From Flavobacterium luteum (GTDB taxonomy: Bacteria; Bacteroidota; Bacteroidia; Flavobacteriales; Flavobacteriaceae), in NCBI RefSeq assembly GCF_008806775.1, contig NZ_WAEM01000001.1, positions 1-64,000 of the forward strand: a stretch of DNA of 64,000 bases, read 5' to 3'. Below the pieces are notes generated by a model. It worked only from the letters and a program-made list of their open reading frames with translations, was not told the DNA's origin and searched no databases. Shown here piece by piece: positions 19,109-28,851 of the stretch (the first letter of the stretch is position 1; every line of letters begins with the position of its first letter). Made by a program: the position numbers and the translations under genes.

Positions 19109-20095
19109 ATGTCAAAGTTAATTTCAAAAATTGGAGTTTTAACTTCTGGTGGTGACTCTCCAGGGATGAATGCTGCAATTCGCTCAGTAGTTAGAACTTG
19201 TGCCTATCATAATATAGATTGTGTAGGAATATATAGAGGCTATCAAGGAATGATAGAAGGGGATTTTAAAGATATGGGACCAAGATCTGTTCACAATATT
19301 GTGAATAAAGGAGGAACTATTCTTAAATCCGCACGATCAAAAGAGTTTATGACTGTTGAAGGTCGTAAAAAAGCCCACAGTCAGCTTGTTGCTTCAGGAA
19401 TAGACGCATTAGTAGTTATAGGTGGTGATGGTAGTTTTACTGGGGCTGAAGTTTTTAATAAAGAATATGGTTTTCCTGTAATGGGAATTCCTGGGACAAT
19501 CGATAATGATATTTTTGGTACTAGTCATACTTTAGGTTATGATACCGCACTAAATACTGTAGTAGATGTAATTGATAAAATCCGTGATACCGCAAGTTCT
19601 CACAATAGATTATTTTTTGTAGAAGTTATGGGACGTGATGCTGGACATATTGCTTTGAATGCGGGTATTGGTGCAGGAGCTGAAGAAATTCTAATTCCCG
19701 AAGAAGATATGGGTTTAGAACGATTATTAGATTCACTTAAAAAAAGTAAAGCTTCAGGAAAATCATCTAGTATAGTTGTAATTGCTGAGGGAGACAAAAT
19801 TGGTAAAAGTGTTTTTGAGCTTAAAGATTATGTAGAAGCCAATTTGCCTGAATATGATGTTCGAGTTTCTGTTTTAGGCCACATGCAACGTGGTGGCGCT
19901 CCTTCTTGTTTTGATAGAGTTCTTGCAAGTCGACTGGGGGTAAAAGCAGTTGAATCTTTGTTAGAAGGAAAATCAAACCTTATGGTTGGTTTAATACACG
20001 ATAAAATAGCATTAACTCCATTAGAACAAGCTATAAAAGGACACACTGAAATTGACAGAGAATTGCTTCGCGTTTCAGATATAATGTCAATTTAA
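19109..20095 (+). CDS. pfkA: ATP-dependent 6-phosphofructokinase
   Basis: PfkA phosphorylates fructose-6-phosphate to the 1,6-bisphosphate in glycolysis. The chosen start (MSKLISKIGVLTSGGDSPG) gives 328 residues, the usual size; an upstream TTG at 19079 adds only a non-conserved decapeptide. The nucleotide site GGDGS at 105-109 has Gly, not Asp, in the fourth position, which marks the ATP-using rather than the pyrophosphate-using type. The catalytic Asp132 is in PGTIDND. It is followed after 49 bases by gapA, and the gapA terminator suggests a two-gene glycolytic unit. An AAACGTTT palindrome at 19015-19022 lies in its leader. Confidence 0.96.
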   Translation: MSKLISKIGVLTSGGDSPGMNAAIRSVVRTCAYHNIDCVGIYRGYQGMIEGDFKDMGPRSVHNIVNKGGTILKSARSKEFMTVEGRKKAHSQLVASGIDALVVIGGDGSFTGAEVFNKEYGFPVMGIPGTIDNDIFGTSHTLGYDTALNTVVDVIDKIRDTASSHNRLFFVEVMGRDAGHIALNAGIGAGAEEILIPEEDMGLERLLDSLKKSKASGKSSSIVVIAEGDKIGKSVFELKDYVEANLPEYDVRVSVLGHMQRGGAPSCFDRVLASRLGVKAVESLLEGKSNLMVGLIHDKIALTPLEQAIKGHTEIDRELLRVSDIMSI

Positions 20096-20138
20096 ACAAG
20101 AAATATTAAAAAAATAAAGCAACAATAACCAAAATTAA

Positions 20139-21149
<1,011 letters not shown>

Positions 21150-21159
21150 TATAATTTAT

Positions 21160-21191
21160 AAAAATCCCGTTATTATCTTAACGGGATTTTT
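21160..21191 (+). terminator. rho-independent terminator of gapA
   Basis: The stem ATCCCGTTA (21164-21172) pairs with TAACGGGAT (21179-21187) around a six-base loop and is followed by a T-run. It starts 10 bases after the gapA stop. Confidence 0.88.
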
Positions 21192-21371
21192 GTTCTTAAA
21201 TTTCATTTTTTGTAATCAAATAAACTAATGTACGTTTACACATGAACATTACAATATATTTTTTTTCTTTTTATGAAATTATCAATTAAAAAATTAGTAT
21301 TAATCAATTTAGCATTTACGAAAATTCTTAAATTCTAACCCCTTTGTATCGGGATAAAATCCTAAAATAAA

Positions 21372-22223
21372 ATGAAATTATTAGTAGATAGTGGTTCCAC
21401 AAAAGCAGATTGGATTTCAATAGATGATAGTGGAAAAGTTTTGTTTACAGCTCAAACTTTGGGTCTTAATCCTGAGGTTTTAGATAAAGAAGAAATTATT
21501 ATTCGTCTTAATGATAAATTTGATATTTCTCATAATAAAAATAAAGTTTCACATTTGTTTTTTTATGGTGCTGGATGTGGTACCGATAGAATGAAAAATT
21601 TTCTTGCAGAAGTTTTTCAAGAATATTTTCCAAAAGCAATTGTTACCGTTCATGAAGACACCTACGCAGCAGTATATGCAACAACACCTAAAGATGAAGC
21701 TGCAATTGTTTGTATACTTGGGACTGGTTCTAATTGTAGTTATTTTGACGGTTCTGTTTTACATCAAAAAGTACAATCATTAGGATATATCGCCATGGAT
21801 GATTGTAGCGGAAACCAATTTGGAAGACAATTATTGCGTGGATATTATTTTAATAAAATGCCAAAAGCTTTAGCTACTAAATTTGAAGAAACTTATAATT
21901 TAGAAGCGGATTTTATCAAACACAATTTATATAAGGAACCAAATCCTAATGCTTATTTAGCAACATTTGCAAAATTTTTAATTGAACATAAAGAAAATGA
22001 GTTTTGTAAGAAAATCATTTTTGCAGCTATGGAAGATTTTGTTGAAAACTATATCTCTCAATATGAAAATTGTAAAAAAGTACCAATTCATTTTATTGGA
22101 TCCATTGCATTTTATTTAAAAGAAGAATTACAAATTGTCCTAACCAAACACGGAATGCAACTAGGAAACGTATTAAGAAGGCCTATAGATGGACTTATTC
22201 AATATCACATATTAAATAAATAA
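21372..22223 (+). CDS. BadF/BadG-type ASKHA ATPase, N-acetylglucosamine kinase-like
   Basis: The 283-residue protein belongs to the BadF/BadG/BcrA/BcrD ATPase family, which includes eukaryotic-type N-acetylglucosamine kinase. It has the phosphate-1 motif DSGSTKADW (6-14), the phosphate-2 motif ILGTGSNCSYFDG (about 117-129) and a C-terminal GS-x-A adenosine motif (IGSIAFYL, about 241-248). Iron-sulfur ligand cysteines typical of the benzoyl-CoA reductase activators are not evident, which favours a sugar kinase. The actual substrate is not known. It stands alone behind the gapA terminator and ends in a long shared terminator. Confidence 0.78.
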   Translation: MKLLVDSGSTKADWISIDDSGKVLFTAQTLGLNPEVLDKEEIIIRLNDKFDISHNKNKVSHLFFYGAGCGTDRMKNFLAEVFQEYFPKAIVTVHEDTYAAVYATTPKDEAAIVCILGTGSNCSYFDGSVLHQKVQSLGYIAMDDCSGNQFGRQLLRGYYFNKMPKALATKFEETYNLEADFIKHNLYKEPNPNAYLATFAKFLIEHKENEFCKKIIFAAMEDFVENYISQYENCKKVPIHFIGSIAFYLKEELQIVLTKHGMQLGNVLRRPIDGLIQYHILNK

Positions 22224-22273
22224 TATTTATTTTAGAAAAAAAATACTTAAGCTTTATTAATAAATAAGGGTGA

Positions 22274-22326
22274 AATACAAAAACCAAAAAAGAGAGTCTA
22301 TGACTTTCTTTTTTGGTTTTTGTATT
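22274..22326. terminator. long bidirectional terminator hairpin
   Basis: A 25-base left arm (22274-22298) and right arm (22302-22326) pair with one mismatch around a three-base TAT loop. A- and T-rich flanks allow it to work in both directions. It separates the rightward ASKHA gene from the leftward TonB-C-like gene. Confidence 0.82.
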
Positions 22327-22356
22327 TATTGTATTTTCTAGACTTACAAGACTAAT

Positions 22357-22839
22357 TTACTCAATATTAAAATTAATAGGGTAGTTATATAAACAACGAA
22401 CAGATTTACCTTCTTTAGTTGCAGGAACCCATGTTTTTTTAAATAATTTAAGAACACGAACCGTTTCTGCTTTCATTGATTCAATCTGATCCAATTGATT
22501 TATCTTTTCATTCTCAGTAGTTATTTTTACTACAGTAGTTGGAAGGTACTCTTTAACATTAACATGAAATGCTTTAATATTTGTTAAAGTGCCATCTGGT
22601 TCTACAATAAAGCTTGAAAATATGGTTATCTTTTTATTTTTAATGGCCTCTGGAAATTTAAAATTGTCACTAATAAACATTGACAAGGTATACATTCCTT
22701 CCTTTAATTGAGGTTTCAAATCTACATCGGTAGAACGAAATACTTTTTCTTCATTAATAGTAATTGTAGAATCAGTCGATGCTATTTGAGCAGAAGCTGT
22801 TAATGAAAAAACAACTAAAAGAAAAAATAATTTTTTCAT
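22357..22839 (-). CDS. secreted TonB C-terminal-like domain protein
   Basis: The chosen start, MKKLFFLLVVFSLTASAQ, gives a clean signal peptide and about 160 residues; an upstream Met adds only MKDLRLFT. The mature part reads like a TonB C-terminal domain: IFSSFIVEPDGTLTNIKAF in the middle, then E-x-x-R-V-L-K with W-x-P-A-x-x-x-G-K near the end. Such short secreted proteins are common in Flavobacteria and lack the membrane anchor and Pro-rich linker of a working TonB. An energy-transducing role is therefore doubtful. No operon partner is evident. Confidence 0.65.
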   Translation of the reverse strand: MKKLFFLLVVFSLTASAQIASTDSTITINEEKVFRSTDVDLKPQLKEGMYTLSMFISDNFKFPEAIKNKKITIFSSFIVEPDGTLTNIKAFHVNVKEYLPTTVVKITTENEKINQLDQIESMKAETVRVLKLFKKTWVPATKEGKSVRCLYNYPINFNIE

Positions 22840-22937
22840 AGTAAATAATCTTAAATCTTTCAAAAATAATGAATTAATATTTAAAAGGGATTTTTTTAAT
22901 TATAATTTAATACACCATTTTTGAAGAGTTATACTAA

Positions 22938-23651
22938 TTAATTTTCCTCCATGGTATGATATACGTTCATCACGTCATCATCTTCTTCCATTTTTTCAAT
23001 TAATTTCTCTACATCGGCCATTTCAGCTTCTGAAAGTTTTTTTGTTATTTGAGGAATCCGTTCAAAACCTGAAGAAAGAATTTCCATTTTTCTGTTTTCT
23101 AATTCTTTTTGAATGGCTCCAAAACTTCCAAAAGGAGCATAAATTAAAATTCCGTCTTCGTCCTCAAAAACTTCTTCCGCACCAAAATCTATTAATTCTA
23201 ATTCTAATTCTTCTGGGTCAATTTCTCCTTTTGGAATTCTAAAATTACAAGTATGATCAAACATAAATTCAACCGAACCTTGCGTTCCCATTGTTCCGTT
23301 ACATTTATTAAAATAGCTTCTTACGTTAGCAACCGTTCTGTTGTTATTATCAGTTGCTGTTTCTATTAATAATGCTATACCATGCGGTGCATATCCTTCA
23401 AACAAAACTTCTTTATAATTAGCGGTGTCTTTATCTGTCGCTTTTTTGATGGCACGTTCAACATTCTCTTTTGGCATATTAGCCGCTTTTGCATTCTGTA
23501 TTACAGCTCGCAATCTTGAATTGGCTTCTGGATTTGGTCCGCCTTCTTTAACAGCCATTACAATATCTTTACCTATTCTGGTAAATGCTTTTGCCATTGC
23601 TGACCAACGCTTCATTTTTCTGCCCTTTCTAAACTCAAAAGCTCTTCCCAT
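22938..23651 (-). CDS. YebC/PmpR-family DNA-binding or translation factor
   Basis: The 237-residue protein starts MGRAFEFRKGRKMKRW and contains FEGYAPHGIALLIETATDNNNRT-type sequence (about 84-106) and EFMFDHTCNFRI (about 126-137). It matches the three-domain YebC family along its full length. Members have been described as transcription regulators and, more recently, as factors that relieve ribosome stalling at proline runs. An acidic C-terminal tail (EKMEEDDDVMNVYHTMEEN) is present. It lies alone, facing left. Confidence 0.92.
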   Translation of the reverse strand: MGRAFEFRKGRKMKRWSAMAKAFTRIGKDIVMAVKEGGPNPEANSRLRAVIQNAKAANMPKENVERAIKKATDKDTANYKEVLFEGYAPHGIALLIETATDNNNRTVANVRSYFNKCNGTMGTQGSVEFMFDHTCNFRIPKGEIDPEELELELIDFGAEEVFEDEDGILIYAPFGSFGAIQKELENRKMEILSSGFERIPQITKKLSEAEMADVEKLIEKMEEDDDVMNVYHTMEEN

Positions 23652-23761
23652 TTCTTATTTTTTTTTAACTTCTAAAATCAAAAATTATTTTTACGATTGC
23701 AAAAATAACTTTTTCAATATCAATATCAAAATTCAATTTTTACATCAAAATCGAATTCTTA

Positions 23762-25786
23762 TTATTTTAAGCTTTGAATAATTTTTATGGATTCAAAGAC
23801 ACGAAAGTTGTTCTTTAAATTTTTAATTTGAGAACTGTTTATAGATTTTAAGTAATTGTTAGTTTGTATCTTTTTTAAATCAGTACTAGTATTGTTAATA
23901 TTAAAAAGATATTGGGTTTTAACAAATGCTTCTATTTCTTTCCATTTTTTCGAAAATCCATTCAATTTATTAAAGTTAAAAACAGCACTAAATTGTAACG
24001 GTATGGCTACTGATTTATAGATGAAGAACTGATTTAAAGTTGCTTTTAATTGAATGTGTTTTTGCAATTCTATATTGTTTTTGGACTGTTGCTTATATTC
24101 TAAAATCGCTTGTTTTTGTTTTTCGTTCATCGGAAATTTATTAGTATCCACGATGCTTTCAATTTTATCATTTTTAAATGCTGTTGTTAAACTATTTTCC
24201 TTAGGCATTTGATCATCAAACAAACTAGGTATCTCAATGTCTGGTGTAATTCCTGAATATTGATTGGTTTTACCTGTAACTCGATAAAATTCTCCAATGG
24301 TTAGTTTCAAAAATTGCTCTTTTTCGTCTTTTAACGGTATGATTTCTTGTATTGTGGCTTTTCCTAAAGATTTAGTTCCTACAATCAATGCCAAATTATA
24401 ATCTTGCATTACGTTTGCAAAAAATTCACTTGCAGAAGCTGATAAGCCATTGATTAAGATAATGATAGGTCCCGAATAACTTTTTTTTGGTTTCTGGTTA
24501 CCAATGATTTCTTTATGATTTTTTTTGGTAACAATTTGTGATAAATAGGGTGAGTTTACAAATAAACCACAGAGCAATATGGCTTCTTGCATAGAGCCGC
24601 CACCGTTGTTTTCTAAATCAATAATTAAACCAGTAATTTTATCATCTTTTAGTTTGGCAATTTCTAAGGCTACATCATCACTAACATTTGTCATTCCGTT
24701 TTCTAAAGTCGAATAAAAGCTAGGAATTTTGATGTATCCCGTTTTTTGATTATCGCGTTCTAGTATGTAACTATAAACATTATTTTGATAATCTTTCATG
24801 ACTTGTTTGAAGAGGTTTACAGTATAAACTTCTCCACTTTTTTTCTTCATAGTTAAAAAAACATTTTTAAATTCACTAGAACTTAAAATTTTTACTATTT
24901 TTTCAAAATTAAAGCAATTTACAAAGTATTCTTCTTCTTTCGATTTTACTTTAATAACTTGATCCCCTAGTTCAATTTCTTCTAGAAAATAGGCTGGACC
25001 GCCTGGTAATATTTCAACTATAGACAAGTAGTTGTTTTCTTTAATAGAAAGGGTGATTCCTAAAGTATAGTTGTCAGAACTAACTGAAGAAAGAAAATTT
25101 GATTTTTCATTGTTAGAAAAAAACGCTGTATGAGGGTCAAAATAAGAACAATAAATGCTAATAAAGAGATTGTAGAAATCCTCAATTGTCAGGTTGTTTG
25201 TCGATACTTCGCAGGTATAATCGTTAAATATTTTTTGTTTTATTGTTTCTGAAAGACTGGGAAAAACAGTTGTTAATGAGTCTTTATTTGTGCTGCTTTG
25301 TGCTATTTCATTTAATATATCAAAGAGCATTCTCTTTTTTAGTATTCTTTTTAATTCTTCTTCCGTTTTTAAATAGGGTAATGCTTTTTTATAAGACTTC
25401 ATGATTTCAGCACTACTTAAAGGAAAGGTTTCTTTTTTTATAGTTTCTATAATTTTAGCACGTCGGGTAATAGCTTTTTGATAAATGGTATAAAATTCAT
25501 TTAGAAAGTCACAGTTTAAATTGTTAACATAATTGTCTAATTTATATTTGTGTTTTTTAAGAATGTTAATTTCAGATTCGATAAACAAAATGTTTCTTTC
25601 ATCTAATTTTTTTATAAAATTGTTAAAAACATAAACTGATAAACTGTCATTAATTGGTTTAGGCCTATAATGAAAATCTTTAACCAATTCGTTAATTTTA
25701 TATAAAGTACTACAAGCATTCGTTTTAGATTGCCCAAAAATCTGCTTTGAAAACAGCAACAATAATAAAACGACTACATTTTTCAA
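23762..25786 (-). CDS. S41 family C-terminal-processing (tail-specific) protease
   Basis: This 674-residue periplasmic protease has a signal peptide (MKNVVVLLLLLFSKQIFGQ), an N-terminal helical region (about 25-200), a PDZ domain (about 225-310) and the S41 catalytic domain. The catalytic Ser451 lies in SASASE (449-454) and Lys476 in LGKATIQ; the 25-residue spacing equals that of E. coli Prc (Ser452/Lys477). A C-terminal DUF3340-like helical part follows. Prc-type enzymes degrade periplasmic proteins from the C terminus. The start lies 3 bases from the gcvT stop, so the two are probably co-transcribed. Confidence 0.93.
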   Translation of the reverse strand: MKNVVVLLLLLFSKQIFGQSKTNACSTLYKINELVKDFHYRPKPINDSLSVYVFNNFIKKLDERNILFIESEINILKKHKYKLDNYVNNLNCDFLNEFYTIYQKAITRRAKIIETIKKETFPLSSAEIMKSYKKALPYLKTEEELKRILKKRMLFDILNEIAQSSTNKDSLTTVFPSLSETIKQKIFNDYTCEVSTNNLTIEDFYNLFISIYCSYFDPHTAFFSNNEKSNFLSSVSSDNYTLGITLSIKENNYLSIVEILPGGPAYFLEEIELGDQVIKVKSKEEEYFVNCFNFEKIVKILSSSEFKNVFLTMKKKSGEVYTVNLFKQVMKDYQNNVYSYILERDNQKTGYIKIPSFYSTLENGMTNVSDDVALEIAKLKDDKITGLIIDLENNGGGSMQEAILLCGLFVNSPYLSQIVTKKNHKEIIGNQKPKKSYSGPIIILINGLSASASEFFANVMQDYNLALIVGTKSLGKATIQEIIPLKDEKEQFLKLTIGEFYRVTGKTNQYSGITPDIEIPSLFDDQMPKENSLTTAFKNDKIESIVDTNKFPMNEKQKQAILEYKQQSKNNIELQKHIQLKATLNQFFIYKSVAIPLQFSAVFNFNKLNGFSKKWKEIEAFVKTQYLFNINNTSTDLKKIQTNNYLKSINSSQIKNLKNNFRVFESIKIIQSLK

Positions 25787-25789
25787 TTA

Positions 25790-26872
25790 TTATTTTTTAT
25801 AAAAAGGCAATTTTACGACTTTGGCGGGAACGTCATTTTTCCTGATTCGGATAAAAATATCACTTCCAACAGTACTATTGTCAACAGTGACATACCCCAA
25901 ACCAATTCCAACACCAAGTGAAGGCGACATTGTTCCTGAAGTTACAATACCAATACTATTTCCTTTAGCATCTACAATTTCATAATCATGCCTAGGCACA
26001 GCACGCTCCTGCATTTCAAAACCTACTAGTTTTCTCGAGACTCCCACTTCTTTTTGCTTTTTCAGATTTTCAGAATTGGTAAACTCTTTGTTAAATTTGG
26101 TAATCCATCCCAAACCAGCTTCGATAGGTGAGGTGCTGTCATTAATATCATTTCCGTATAAACAAAAGCCCATTTCCAAACGCAAAGTATCTCTCGCTGC
26201 TAAACCAATTGGCTTAATTCCAAAAGCTGCACCAGCTTCGAAAACTTTATTCCAAATGGTTTTAACTTGGTCATTTTTGCAGTAAATTTCAAAGCCACCT
26301 GAACCTGTGTAACCTGTTGCCGAAATAATGACCTGAGGAAAATCTGCAAAATCGCCTATTTCAAAATGGTAATAGGGAATTGCTGATAAATCTACTGATG
26401 TCAAGGATTGCATTGATTCTGTAGCTTTTGGTCCTTGAATAGCCAATAAAGAATAATCATCCGAAAGGTTTTTCATTTCCACATCCAAATCATTGAAGCT
26501 AGAAATCCAATCCCAATCCTTATCGATATTAGAAGCATTTACTACCAATAAATATTGTTCTTCTTTTATTTTATAAACTATTAAATCATCTACTATTCCG
26601 CCATCATTGTTGGGTAAACAAGAATATTGCGCTTTTCCTATGGTTAATTTAGAGGCATCATTCGAAGTCACTTTCTGAATCAAATCCAAGGCATTTGGTC
26701 CGGATAGTAAAAATTCTCCCATATGAGAAACATCAAAAACGCCGACACTATTACGAACAGTTTCATGCTCTGCATTTACTCCTTCATATAAAATAGGCAT
26801 ATTGTATCCGGCAAATGGAAGCATTTTTGCTCCCAATCCCTCGTGAATAGCCGTTAAAGCAGTGTTTTTCAT
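25790..26872 (-). CDS. gcvT: glycine cleavage system aminomethyltransferase (T protein)
   Basis: GcvT transfers the aminomethyl carbon of glycine to tetrahydrofolate, releasing ammonia. The 360 residues match family length. Visible motifs are [12 protein letters not shown] (about 43-54), [11 protein letters not shown] (about 188-198) and [13 protein letters not shown] (about 216-228), with the folate-contacting Asp in the last and Arg nearby. GcvH and GcvP are not here, as often in Flavobacteria. GlyA, which uses the same one-carbon pool, is at 60882. Confidence 0.96.
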   Translation of the reverse strand: MKNTALTAIHEGLGAKMLPFAGYNMPILYEGVNAEHETVRNSVGVFDVSHMGEFLLSGPNALDLIQKVTSNDASKLTIGKAQYSCLPNNDGGIVDDLIVYKIKEEQYLLVVNASNIDKDWDWISSFNDLDVEMKNLSDDYSLLAIQGPKATESMQSLTSVDLSAIPYYHFEIGDFADFPQVIISATGYTGSGGFEIYCKNDQVKTIWNKVFEAGAAFGIKPIGLAARDTLRLEMGFCLYGNDINDSTSPIEAGLGWITKFNKEFTNSENLKKQKEVGVSRKLVGFEMQERAVPRHDYEIVDAKGNSIGIVTSGTMSPSLGVGIGLGYVTVDNSTVGSDIFIRIRKNDVPAKVVKLPFYKK

Positions 26873-26931
26873 TTATTTTTATATTAATAATTTGAAGTGG
26901 CTAATTTATCGAATTTAATCCTAGTAACAAT

Positions 26932-27411
26932 TTAAAGCCTATCCAATTTTATAATATCATTTATGATTGCTAAATGATGTTTAGTATGAATTTGTAAGAA
27001 ACGCAAAGTGGCTTTCAATTTTAAATGACCAAAATAAGGATGTTGAAAATACGCATATTCAGGAATAGATTTTATTTCGAGATTTTTTAATTTTGCAACT
27101 TCAAGATGATTTTTAATTGATTTACTATCAAAATCTAATTTTGGCTGCACTGCTTTTGGTGCTTTTGCTCTTCCTCGAGGTATTCTATTCATCGCAAAAA
27201 CGAGTATTCGAGTACTGTTAAATGTCCATTTGTATAATCTTGGGTCAGATTTTTGAAGGGCTTCAATAACTAAATTAATTGTTAATAATGAATGTTCAAT
27301 ATGCCAACCCACTGATGATATAGAAACCAAAGGATTAATTATTTCTTGATTTGGGATCTTGCTTTCTAATTCTACTATTAGTTTTTGTAGTCTTTCCATT
27401 TGATTTTGCAT
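26932..27411 (-). CDS. DUF1569/DinB-like protein
   Basis: The 159-residue protein is a predicted four-helix bundle of the DinB/DUF1569 type. His residues that could bind metal are present in SVGWHIEHSL (about 29-38), in FQHPYFGHL (about 122-130) and in HTKHH near the C terminus. Members of the fold are often thiol-dependent metalloenzymes, but no function is known for this branch. It stands upstream of gcvT with a 59-base gap. Confidence 0.75.
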   Translation of the reverse strand: MQNQMERLQKLIVELESKIPNQEIINPLVSISSVGWHIEHSLLTINLVIEALQKSDPRLYKWTFNSTRILVFAMNRIPRGRAKAPKAVQPKLDFDSKSIKNHLEVAKLKNLEIKSIPEYAYFQHPYFGHLKLKATLRFLQIHTKHHLAIINDIIKLDRL

Positions 27412-27597
27412 TATTAAAAAAATAAATTTAGATTAATAAAACGAAGCAAAAAAATGCTTTCATTTATTATTTTCGTATTTGAATATAATTTAAAGAATTA
27501 TATTCTTTCAGTTTGATTTTTTTTATATCTTTATTTTTACAATTGAACGGATATAAAATTGAAAATATACATATAATAACATTTTAATCTTAAAAAT

Positions 27598-27903
27598 ATG
27601 GTAGTACAATATCAAGGGGAACAAAATGGAGTTCCTACAGCATTTAGTATAAGAATCATTGGGAACAATCTATCAAAAAGCAGTTCTAATTATCAAATAG
27701 ATTTATTAGTAGGGAACAAGCAATTACCAACTTTTACGACAACCATTCACCAGAGTTTGTCTAATTGCTTAAAAGAAATTTACTTGTTTAGAAAACACAA
27801 TCACATCAATTTTGATGCTGCTTCAGAAAAGATGTCAACTCAATTAGTTCCTTATGATTTGGTTTTATATAATTCCAACAAGAAAATTTTGTTTATGGCA
27901 TAA
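27598..27903 (+). CDS. hypothetical protein, unrecognised
   Basis: The 101-residue product is not recognised. It starts at an ATG in an A-rich context (AAAATATGG) typical of Bacteroidetes starts. There is no signal peptide or membrane segment. The sequence is mixed hydrophobic and polar, with predicted beta strands in the first half (FSIRIIGNN, YQIDLLVG) and a helix around SLSNCLKEIYLFRKH. It lies alone between DUF1569 and the nnrD relic, and is followed immediately by a perfect 20-base palindrome. The frame is open and its composition looks coding. Confidence 0.6.
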   Translation: MVVQYQGEQNGVPTAFSIRIIGNNLSKSSSNYQIDLLVGNKQLPTFTTTIHQSLSNCLKEIYLFRKHNHINFDAASEKMSTQLVPYDLVLYNSNKKILFMA

Positions 27904-27904
27904 C

Positions 27905-27924
27905 CTTTATTTTTAAAAATAAAG
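27905..27924. terminator. perfect palindrome, possible weak terminator
   Basis: CTTTATTTTTAAAAATAAAG is a perfect 20-base inverted repeat directly after the stop of the 101-residue ORF. As RNA it gives a short A/U hairpin followed by a U-rich tract, which would be a weak terminator at best. Confidence 0.35.
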
Positions 27925-28059
27925 AAATTTTATTTAACTTTTTAAGATGCTGGTATGAATTTAGTTGCATTTGCTTGTTTTTTTAGTAATTATAAGCTAA
28001 AAAGTGCAATGAAAAATTTAATTGTAGTAACTATTCCAAATTGCCATAAACCGACAGTT

Positions 28060-28850
28060 GCTAGTGCCATAAAGATATATTCAGGGTCATTTGTTATTAA
28101 TAGGATAAAGCTATGGTAAAATAATGGGTTCAGTTTGTTTATTAAGTAAAGTTGTTATTAAATCGGGTTTGGTAACTACTTTTATTCCTAAATGTGGGTA
28201 CAACATATTGCAAACCTTCATTCTAGAAGTGATGGTGCTAACCGATCAAAACTAAAAATACATTACTAATATAAACTATGATTTTGTACCTAAATCCATA
28301 GGAATAGGTTTAGTAATAGGCTAAGAAGTACCTACACAAAAGTATCACTTCAATTTTTAAAGACACTGAAAAGCCACATAGTTATAGATGCCGATGTGTT
28401 GAATATTCTATCATTGAATAAAGACTGGCTCAATTTGTTGCCACCAAAAACAATATAAACTCCAAATCCAAAATAATTAGAACGTCTTATTGGAGTTTGG
28501 AATTCTGCAGAAGAAAAGTTCAGTAAAACGATATCTTTTTCTTTAAATCATTCCATTCTAGTAGTTATGAAAAATGTTTCGACTCACATATAGTTGTTGA
28601 TACAGTTTATGAAAATACAATAAGGAAATCTGCACTTGCTACTGTTAGAAGTGGTAATTTACTAACCAGAATTATCACCAGCCTGCTAGCTCACTCTTAT
28701 AACTTTAGTTGCTGCATTGCTTGGAGTTTATCTTCGCGGAATAAGTTCCGATATCGCTTGCCAATACAGTGAGTCAAGTTTTTATTGCGTCTTACATCAT
28801 TACTAATTTAGACAAGGCTTTTTTGAGTTTGGAAAAGGACAAAGAATATG
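28060..28850 (+). pseudogene. nnrD: decayed ADP-dependent NAD(P)H-hydrate dehydratase (NnrD/YjeF C-terminal domain)
   Basis: Frame-shifting fragments in order match the NnrD kinase-like domain. About 28085: GHLLLIG then SYGKIMGS. About 28170: [19 protein letters not shown]. About 28285: YDFVPKSIGIGL. About 28380: IVIDADVLNILS...LLPP, with TPNPK after a stop. About 28610: DTVYENT, SALATVRSGNLLTRIIT (the G-x-G-D-x-L-T motif, with Asp changed to Asn). About 28720: LGVYLRG-type and ANTV/IASYIITNLDKAFLSLEK to the end. At least several frameshifts and in-frame stops break it. No clear NnrE epimerase half is visible upstream. The catalytic Asp is lost, so this is a dead gene. Confidence 0.82.
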
Positions 28851-28851
28851 A

